Shown here in pieces: positions 57,001 to 64,000 of a stretch of 64,000 nucleotides of DNA. A program made the position numbers and the translations under genes. Origin of the DNA: Mesostigma viride (taxonomy: Eukaryota; Streptophyta; Mesostigmatophyceae; Mesostigmatales; Mesostigmataceae); assembly GCA_009746045.1 (NCBI GenBank), contig RPFO01000485.1, positions 576,383 through 640,382 of the forward strand, read 5' to 3'. Below the pieces are notes generated by a model. It worked only from the letters and a program-made list of their open reading frames with translations, was not told the DNA's origin and ran no database searches. Every line of letters begins with the position of its first letter. The first letter of the stretch is position 1.

Positions 57001-57367
57001 ATTTGGTAGCTAGCGTTCACAGTTTTGTGACATGTCATGTTGCCAATGCATTTTGGGCATGCCTGTGAATATATTTAACTCCTCTCAAAGGGCCAGGGCC
57101 AGCAGATTTGAAGAAATGGTCCATAATGCATTATGTGTGTCTCGAACCCCGTGGGCAGTGTACCCCCCTGAGGGGGGTGCTATTTTTAGCAGGTGTAGGG
57201 CATGGATATGTGACCAACCAAATTTCCTAAACATTATTTGATATAAAAGCATGCTTGGTTCCAAGGGTGGGCCAGAAAATGTTATTTGGCTAGTTACTGC
57301 CAGGCGCACAAAGATACCCAAACTCAGTCCGTTCTCGTGGTTCCAGTTATGACAGTTTAAGGGTTAA
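54018..57367 (+). mobile_element. PiggyBac-superfamily transposon, 3.35 kb, nested in the LINE-like ORF1
   Basis: It is flanked by TTAA at 54018-54021 and 57364-57367, with perfect 11-bp inverted termini CCCTTAAACTG (54022-54032) and CAGTTTAAGGG (57353-57363). Just inside each end is a subterminal motif AGTCCGTTYTCGTGG followed by NNCCAGTT, in direct orientation at both ends (54041-54064 and 57326-57348). A third, inverted partial copy (AACGGACTGAGT) lies at 54084-54095. One transposase gene occupies most of the interior and is frame-broken. Intact termini suggest recent insertion or possible mobilisation in trans. Confidence 0.5.
54325..56726 (+). pseudogene. PiggyBac transposase (DDE_Tnp_1_7), several frameshifts
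   Basis: Coding similarity runs through changing frames. The first 280 codons (from ATG 54325) hold a DNA-facing start and an Asp/Glu/Ser-rich acidic region. Near 55166 the frame moves to one containing MNELGKWLGILLTMSLVGMP and FQQITRFLHFQD. Further shifts lie near 55665, 55900, 56045 and 56170. The three catalytic Asp positions can be placed in AAIDERS, MAMDRFYT and YKAVDKFDQL. The C-terminus has a Cys-rich zinc-finger-like end (CVVC, CKDC, CTGTCWNVFH). Family knowledge: PiggyBac excises and inserts precisely at TTAA. With about five frame breaks this copy should be inactive unless some are assembly errors. I have not reconstructed the protein. Confidence 0.5.
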
Positions 57368-57869
57368 GGTCCTCGGCAGATCGCTTAAGGATGGTAAAGA
57401 GAGCGGTGAGCTGAAGGCGGGGGCTAGACCAGCCGGACTCAGGTGGGTCGGCATGTCACATGCGCGGTGGGAAAACCTGCCGTCAGGTCCGTTGCGGACA
57501 AAAATGAATTTGGTGAGGTGCTGGCACAGGGCCAGCAGCGAGGCGTGTGACCCGTAAAACATGAGCTCCAGTATCTTGATGGGTGGCATGTCGAAAAGGC
57601 CAGGCCGGCCTGAGGCCGTCGTTGGAGGAAAATGACCTGCCGACGTCAAAATCGCGCTCCGACCAGCCAGGTTCGCCCGGGCGACTGCGCTTGGGCTCAG
57701 GCGATGCAGAGGGCGAGGAAAGCCCGGGAGGGATCTGGGCGACCACCAGTACGTGCGCGACTATAGTGTCACCACTGCCTTCCGGACCTGAGGGCGAGGC
57801 TGCAGCCTGAGCTGCAGACGTATTTTCAGGGCTTAGCGCAGCCGCCAGGCTGCGTTGCGTAGAGGAGCG

Positions 57870-58167
57870 TTAATTAATTAATTAATAAGCACGTGACTGC
57901 GTCACGTGGGTGCCAATACAGAGTAAAGGAACCTTCAATCCCTTTAAGAGGAGCGTTTGCTCATCATATATTGCGTAATAGCTTCGAAAAATTATATCAG
58001 CGTGTGCGTCTTAGAAAGACGAAGCGATTGTGATATTCACGGCCGAATTTGTTGCCCAAACGTGAAAGTTATGAGCTCCGCCGTCAGCCATGGCTACCTC
58101 GAGGCTCGTGGCTCGTGAAAACGGCGATGGACCATGGGGCAGCCTTACTGCATCCGCTATGAGACAG
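57870..58167. other. Spacer, no gene seen
   Basis: AT-rich at its left side (TTAATTAATTAATTAATAAG near 57871), otherwise unremarkable. It lies between the 5' part of the ORF1-like pseudogene and the next LINE-like 3' end. Confidence 0.5.
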
Positions 58168-58445
58168 CCATGCTTTGCCCATGCAGAAAGCCACTCTCTG
58201 CTGAGACGCCATCATGCCCAAGCCATTGCCTAGCCATGATCATCTTCCACCCTATGTCCGCAACTTTGTACAGCTGCTGGAATACATGGTGGTGCAGGTG
58301 CACCTCAATCGTGCACCCCGAGTAGGTTGCAGTTTACACCAACCACCTGCAGGTTGTCGCCTATAATGACTGTATTGAAAACCATATGCTCCTTCTCAGG
58401 GATATGTGTTACACATCCTCCCCACGGAGGTATGTTATTAATTAA
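58168..58445 (+). mobile_element. 5'-truncated LINE-like 3' end, plus strand
   Basis: It aligns in order with the last 330 bp of LINE copy 2: TTTGCCCATGCAG, CTCTCTGCTGAGA, ATCTTCC then CCTATGTC, GGTGCAGGTGCAC, CAGTTTACACC and CAGGGATATGTG. It ends in a short ATTAATTAATTG tail rather than TTCAA. I could not find a convincing target-site duplication. Confidence 0.5.
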
Positions 58446-59196
58446 TTGTAACCCACGATATTCTGTATACATGACATGGGTCTCAAAATGTCTGTTGCTT
58501 GGCATCGTTACAGGCGGTGGCTGGCCACGTGGCACCGACCAGGTTGACACGGACATGAAAATCCGCTGGCCGGCCTAGGAGGACGATAGAGCCAGCTCAC
58601 TTGCCGCCTTCTCACATGCATGGCCAGGCCTTGCGCCCGGCCATGTGACAAGCGCCGCGGTCACTTGTCCTCAGCGTACTCTGACCAGCTCTATGAGGGT
58701 ATCAGTAGGTAAAGATGAGCACAGAAAGGTAGTTGTTCCCCATACACATGGGGACCAATGTTTAGGAAGAAAGGAGCTGGAGCCACGACAAAACTCTAAA
58801 AGCTCCTTGTTGTAGCTAGAGAAATGCATGGACTTCTGGGGCTGGAAGCTGGCCACTGACAGGTGCACTCATAAAGCTGCGCTTTCTGCTGGAAAGAAGT
58901 TCCTGAGCGCTGCATTGGCCACGTGGCTGTTTATGTAGATGTGTCCGTACTTGCTTCTAGCGAGCATATGCACCAGATGCAGGGCATGGCAGGGGCGGGA
59001 ATGCTCCCAGGTACAATGAATGTACGTAGCCTGTAACGTCTGCTGTCTGCCAGCAGCGCCCAGTATGCCCTTCAAGCATTGCATTTCAAAATGGATGCCA
59101 TCACTGTTGTGAACTCTCCCTATTGTTACTCGTCGGCCACGGGTGTCCATTCCTTTCGTTATTCCTTACCAATGTCAAGAGATACAATGGACAACA
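58446..59196. other. Photolyase 3' flank, no gene seen
   Basis: 750 bp with no supported coding region. It should include the photolyase 3' UTR (minus strand). Confidence 0.5.
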
Positions 59197-62100
59197 CTAC
59201 TCGCTCGTGCCCCGCTTGGCAAGCCCCTTGGCATACGCGATGTATTTGGCGATGTCGAACTTGCGCTTGCATCCGGCATAGTTCATGTAGCGGATCTTCC
59301 CAAAGATGGGGCGCTCCGCCCACCCCTGCAAAGTGACCAACAGCGGTGGAGCACACCAGCATAAAACAGCCGCCGTTGCAGACATATCGATGGCAGAATC
59401 AAGTTAGAAAATTAATATGTAAATTGCCAAGGCCACGGGCCCTTGTGGCAGCAGGGAAAGTGCCATCTCAAAACGCGGGCAGAAACGTAAGAACTCCTAC
59501 GTCCCCACGTCCCACACCAAAGCATAAGCTTAACACACTGCATTTCTCATGGCCATGCACCATGACATATGGCAACATATGACAACAGCAGTGCCATCAT
59601 TAAACAGGTATGTAGCTGCCACAGGATGCACCTTGTATGGCATGCAAGGCCTCAATCGCGACTATGCTATACATTCAGCATGCCCTTCCTGCAAGGCTAT
59701 TTAGATCAATTAACTCCTGCATGCATATAGCCATCAAGTTACTCGAATTCCGCCGCATTTGAAACTTACCCCCAACACACGTCAGCAAGAGACGTCAGCT
59801 CACAAGCACAGTGCGTGCGAACATCCATAACCATGCAGAAGAGGGCAAACACCAGAGGGGGCAACCTTTCGCGCCGACATCCAACAGCCACGCACAAGGC
59901 CACGCTAATGAGTGCCAATCCTTAGCGGCGGCGCACCTGGCCATATGCAAGCACTCCCTGGGGACACACCTGGTCGTGAATGCCGCAGACCGACCACATG
60001 CAGCCGACGAAGCCGTTGGGGTCCTTGCCGTCGATCGAATACTGCCCCGGGGGCGGTGGTCAGGATACCAGGCGCAGGTGACGAGAGGCAGAGCAGTGGT
60101 CTCAGATGAAACACCCCGTAGCATAGAATTACAGGGAGGTGGGCGGCAGTAGGGGGGCTGATGAGCACACATTGGGTGTGGATGTAAACTATAAGAGCAA
60201 CAGATAAGTACTACTAGAGCAACAGCTTATTTCCCAGACATACAACTGAATGAAGCGGCTGTAGCAACGACAGAGACAGCCATCCCACGCGGTAGATCTG
60301 GTGTCTGATACAGCCATTCGCCAACGGGTGGAGCCCCCTGCTCTAGCAGCCACACTTGCCTTGGTTATTGCGCATGGTGCTATGGTTGCGTAAAAAAAAA
60401 GCAAGGGCACCCAGGTAGCACAGACCATGTAAAGAATTGAGATACAACATGGCGGGGGTAAAGGTAGGCTGCGCAATTGAGGTGTCAACACGAGAAAGTT
60501 CAAAGAGAAAACCGAAGACGAGGCCATTATTCTGTAGACGTAACGGTCGAGTCATATCCCCTGGCAGTGCACACACAAAAAACAATCCCTAACCTGCAGT
60601 AGGGATTGCATCTTGGGGGAGGCGCTGATGACCGCATGGATGCCAATAGCCACGCTCCCACGCAAGTCTTTGATCTACCCTCATGTCACCGCATGCGTAG
60701 TCATCAACAGCTTATACCCCAAACCACCCTAACCACCCTCAATGAGCCTACAGTGTCGTTCAAGAGTACATTACAGTCTCCCGATGCCAACCCCCCCAAT
60801 GCCCACTGAGATACCGCACCCCCACCCACGTTGAAGCCTACCTTGTCGTTGAGGTAGATGGCGGTCGCCAGCGCCACCTCAGGGGATTCGGTCCACTCCA
60901 AGATCTTCTTGGCCCAGTACATCCTGTGGTTGGAGGGTGTGGTGTTGGGGGTGTCAATCGCACGCCACATAGACTCAGGGCAAGTACAGAGCTGATGGTA
61001 GTCCAGTCAAAGGTTACCCAGTACACACTGCAACTGGAAGGGATCAGGGCATTTGGACAAGGATCACACAAATGGCGTTCATAGGGATTTTCCAATATAG
61101 ATTTAAGATGCTTGAAACTGTTCTAATTCTCTCGCCATTGAACAACCTGGCTAAGACATGGGTGACAGGCCCCTGTCCTTGTCTGCCGACAAAGGCACCG
61201 CGTTGCATCGGCCTGCGATCTTGTGTGTGCTGGTAGAATAAACATGTCCACGAAGAACGCATCTTTGGCCACGTGTGATGTATGTGCACAACCGGCAGCT
61301 TTCTCCCATCAAGAGCAACGCACTATCGTTGCGGGGGGAAAGCATTACTTCCCTTAAGAAACTAGCATACTCAGCTTTGTGAAGCATTGGATGACGTGGG
61401 GGTGAGATAATGAGAAAGAACCGTCAAAACTCGCCACCAGTGCACGCACCGCATGAACCCATGCATCTTCCCGCGGTAAAGCAGCTCCATCTGTGACGCA
61501 TTCCAGAGCTGGTGGGCACGAAAGGGTGTCGCATATGTTTGTGGGTGTGTTTGGGGCGGAGGGGGGGGGGGTCTTGTGCGTGTGTGTGCATGCATGTGAG
61601 TGCGTGTTTGTGTGTGGGTGGGTGTGGGTGGGTGTGTGTGGTTTGGGTGGGGGGGGTGCATGTGTTTGTGTGTGTGTGTGTTGTGGGCGCAGAGAGAAAG
61701 AAGAACAAAACGAAGGTTCAGCACAAGCAGCATGCACCTACTAGTGAAACGCACCTACTAGTGAAACGCCCTAGTCCACGACGTGCCCACAGTAAAAAGT
61801 GACTTTTCTTCCCAGTGCAGGCATGAAACAGGCACAAAACAAACACGCATGGCACCTCACATCCCACCCATGCATTTGTCAATAGCAAGCCCATGCCCCC
61901 AGGGCACGCTATTGTGCTCGGGCCATGGCAACAGGAGCACAGGGCCCTAAACTGCGGTGCATGGCTGCTGGCTTACAAGTAGGAATGCTGCTTCAGTTGT
62001 AAGAACGAAACATGGTGTAGCAGCCAGGAGGCTGTCCAGAACATGCTGTAGTTCCCTATCAACGCCCAGTTTTCGACAGGCATTCGTCTTTTGTAAAACC

Positions 62101-63079
62101 AAACACGCATTAAGAAACCATCCACACTTGGATTTCATTTTATAAATGCTCCAATCCTTGGAAACACAAGTACAGCCCCATGACCACCCCTGCTCCTCCA
62201 TCCATCACATGCCCGCCCCCACCACTCACGCCATTACCCAAACAACCCTCCTCTCACTTCCATGAACTGCCCTATGCGGATCCCTGAGCGTACATCCCAT
62301 TCCATGCCAGCGCGCACTCACATCGTCATAGGTCTGCCCCTTCTCCAGCTGCTCGCGTGTGTACAGGTGCTCGCGCTTGTCGGCCGCGTGCAACCGGAGC
62401 GTCTCGCGCGCCCACTCATACGCTCCCTCCACCTGGCGCCGACCATCCGTGTGAGTCAGGGAGCGCGCCATGAACCAAGCCACATACCGTCTCAGCAGGA
62501 CACAGAGAGGCGCAGAGTACCCCAGGCAACGACGTGACCATACACGCTCGCACAAAACCAAAGCATGGCGGGAAAATCCAGTCCCGTTGCATCATTAAAG
62601 CAAGAACATCTGCGATGCTGTGCTATGGATGAGAAAACTCATCCATACTGCTCTGTATGGACAACTCAGTCCATCTACAGCAGCGCATATCTCAGCACAG
62701 CACATACCTTGGCATCCCAACCAGCAACCCCCACCAGCTCCCAAGTCCCAATCCAACACCAGGGCACAAGCCACACAATGTCGAGATAAAATCCACAGAC
62801 CTTCAAGGCGCTAACCCCACCCAACATCAGATCCCACCTGAACAACAAGGATGCCGTCATGTGACATGTTTCTGTGCACGCCACTTCAAAAAACACAATC
62901 TGCACGAAAGAAAAAAGCTAGGACAGATGTGCGGTGTGGCGCCGACTTGCCGAGTCGTAGTTGGGGCAGTAGTAGCAGAAGTTGTCGCATATCTCCCGCC
63001 GCACTACCAGCTCCTCAATGAAGGACTCGACCGCCTCCGCATGGCTCTTGCGGTACTTCTTGGCCTCCATCACAACGCG
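59197..63079 (-). CDS. PHR2: Class II CPD photolyase, last six exons (5' end off window)
   Basis: Minus-strand exons: 63079-62951, 62432-62322, 61508-61450, 60923-60842, 60041-59970, 59325-59197 (stop). They encode 193 residues in one frame. Diagnostic class II sequences in order: [98 protein letters not shown] and [20 protein letters not shown]. Family knowledge: the enzyme uses FAD and blue light to split UV-induced cyclobutane pyrimidine dimers; class II forms are typical of plants, green algae and animals. The conserved FAD and substrate residues of this C-terminal half look intact. The donor after 62951 is GC (TCG|GCAAGT). The antenna-binding N-terminal domain lies right of 64000. Identification is very sure; compartment is unknown. 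Confidence 0.5.
61560..61690. repeat. G/T-rich low-complexity tract in photolyase intron
   Basis: GGGGG, GTGTGTG and GGGTGGGTGT runs. On the transcribed minus strand this is a C/A-rich pyrimidine tract just before the exon at 61508, so it probably serves as the polypyrimidine stretch of that acceptor. Confidence 0.5.
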
Positions 63080-64000
63080 CTGCTCGCAGACGCAGGTCGT
63101 GGCGTGTGGCGGCAGCAAGCGAGACCAGGACCGCACGTTGTGTGGTTTCAGGGCAGCACCAGGCAGTGTGAGGGGTAGGGCGCAGCACCACGCGGTGGGG
63201 GGGGTAGCAGGGTGACTCTGGCAAGAGACCGATACAGTGACAAAATGCCCATGCCGCAGGGGATCATGGTGTGACATGGTACACAGGGACGTGCTGTGTT
63301 GCTACTTGGAGGGGAAAGTAAACACCGTCCAGAGAGTGGCGTACCACTGGAGACATCCCACCCACCCGCGACAAACCACGGAGCATGACAGCAAGCCCCC
63401 TTCACGACCATGGAAACCAGGAGCAGGGTGCCCAACCTTGGTGAAGGCTTTGGGGGGGAACACAAGCAGATACGCACACAAAAATGACAGCAAGGGCCAA
63501 GGTCAGGCAGCGCCCTGCTAGGCCAGAGATTGGGCCTTGGGGCAGCGCTTGCCAAATACACCCAGCACGATAAATGCATGCCGAGGCATCTCTCCCTTCC
63601 AGGCCACCTACAGCTTTACACGGCAACCACGTTACTATATTCCATTTTTCAGACCCACCTGCGCTGAGATGTGTCCGAAGTGGAGCCATGGCGACAGATT
63701 GGAGACGGCCAGCGGCTGCAGGCAAGGCCGGGACAAGGGGAAGGACAGGACCCACCGAACAAGAATTACCTGTCAATGGCCACAACAGATTACCGGACCT
63801 GTGATGGCGGGGCCTGGAACCAAAGACAAACCACGTTTTCCTTCTATTTCGAGACCCCAGAACCTACATATGGCTTTCCTTAGGGATACATAGCTGGTTT
63901 GCTGCCTCCCAAACGCACCGCGACTGACAGCATCGATTGTTCGAGCCGCGCGTGCTGGTATCAAAGCACAGGGCATTCCCAGTGCCAACGTTGACAGCGG
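63080..64000 (-). other. Photolyase intron, no exon found
   Basis: The upstream exon should end with the family's FGQISAQ-like segment. No such sequence is readable on the minus strand here, so this stretch is treated as intron up to the window edge. Confidence 0.5.

Larger units (their letters stand above)
53241..57811 (-). pseudogene. LINE ORF1-like gene split by a PiggyBac insertion
   Basis: Read on the minus strand, the right part (57811-57368) gives PPGLSSPSASPEPKRSRPG and, after a frame change, MPPIKILELMFYGSHASLL and LTKFIFVRNGPDGR. The left part (54017-53241) gives SNFDIGEGENSVTLQQAFER, ILGRMGLLGEIKLSGRPPP, a stop, and PADKISFLRRRKRLEK with DDDL. A Ser/Pro-rich N-terminus, a helical middle and a basic RNA-binding-like end fit an L1-type ORF1 protein. 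The last 70 bp (53272-53341) are identical to LINE copy 2 near 8.3 kb. The gene is dead: it has frame changes, an in-frame stop and a 3.35-kb transposon inside it. Confidence 0.5.

Noticed and set aside
63080-64000. Search for the preceding photolyase exon at the right edge.
   Set aside because: No FGQISAQ-like or other class II N-terminal sequence could be read. The exon probably lies beyond 64000.

Overview
The window is nuclear DNA of a eukaryote with intron-rich, GC-rich genes. Four protein-coding loci can be read from spliced conservation. On the plus strand, 280-7534 holds the C-terminal end of a BRWD/PHIP-type bromodomain protein whose 5' part lies off the left edge. On the minus strand, 17869-9639 is a complete MTG1 (YlqF/RbgA-type) circularly permuted GTPase in 8 exons. 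On the plus strand, 18929-51473 is a complete MOT1/BTAF1 TBP-removing SNF2 ATPase in 37 exons, read as one continuous frame of 2201 codons plus stop. On the minus strand, 63079-59197 are the last six exons of a class II CPD photolyase that runs off the right edge. These families, the high GC of the exons and the very repeat-rich introns fit a green alga, perhaps a prasinophyte-type lineage. That placement is inference; no rRNA or plastid marker is present.

Layout: BRWD and MTG1 converge on an intergenic stretch (7535-9638) holding two 5'-truncated LINE-like copies with target-site duplications and a 75-copy TTCAA tail. MTG1 and MOT1 are divergent and share about 1.06 kb of upstream DNA. MOT1 fills half of the window, and most of it is intron. 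Its introns carry a nonautonomous TTAA-flanked, PiggyBac-like element (33479-35175), a 25-bp minisatellite of 1.4 kb, a 9-bp GC-rich array of 1.5 kb and many shorter arrays. Between MOT1 and the photolyase lies a transposon nest: LINE-like sequence with an ORF1-like gene, split by a 3.35-kb PiggyBac element (54018-57367) with perfect 11-bp inverted termini, TTAA target duplication and a frame-broken transposase.

The four genes have unrelated housekeeping roles: chromatin reading, organelle ribosome assembly, TBP recycling and UV repair. I see no operon-like cooperation.

The most unusual signal is not a gene. Many exon edges, above all the exon 3' end plus 5' splice site, are followed inside the adjoining intron by one or more degraded copies of the same junction. 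I call these exon-edge echoes. They occur after at least a dozen donors in BRWD and MOT1 and before at least four acceptors. Three of them would extend an exon in frame.
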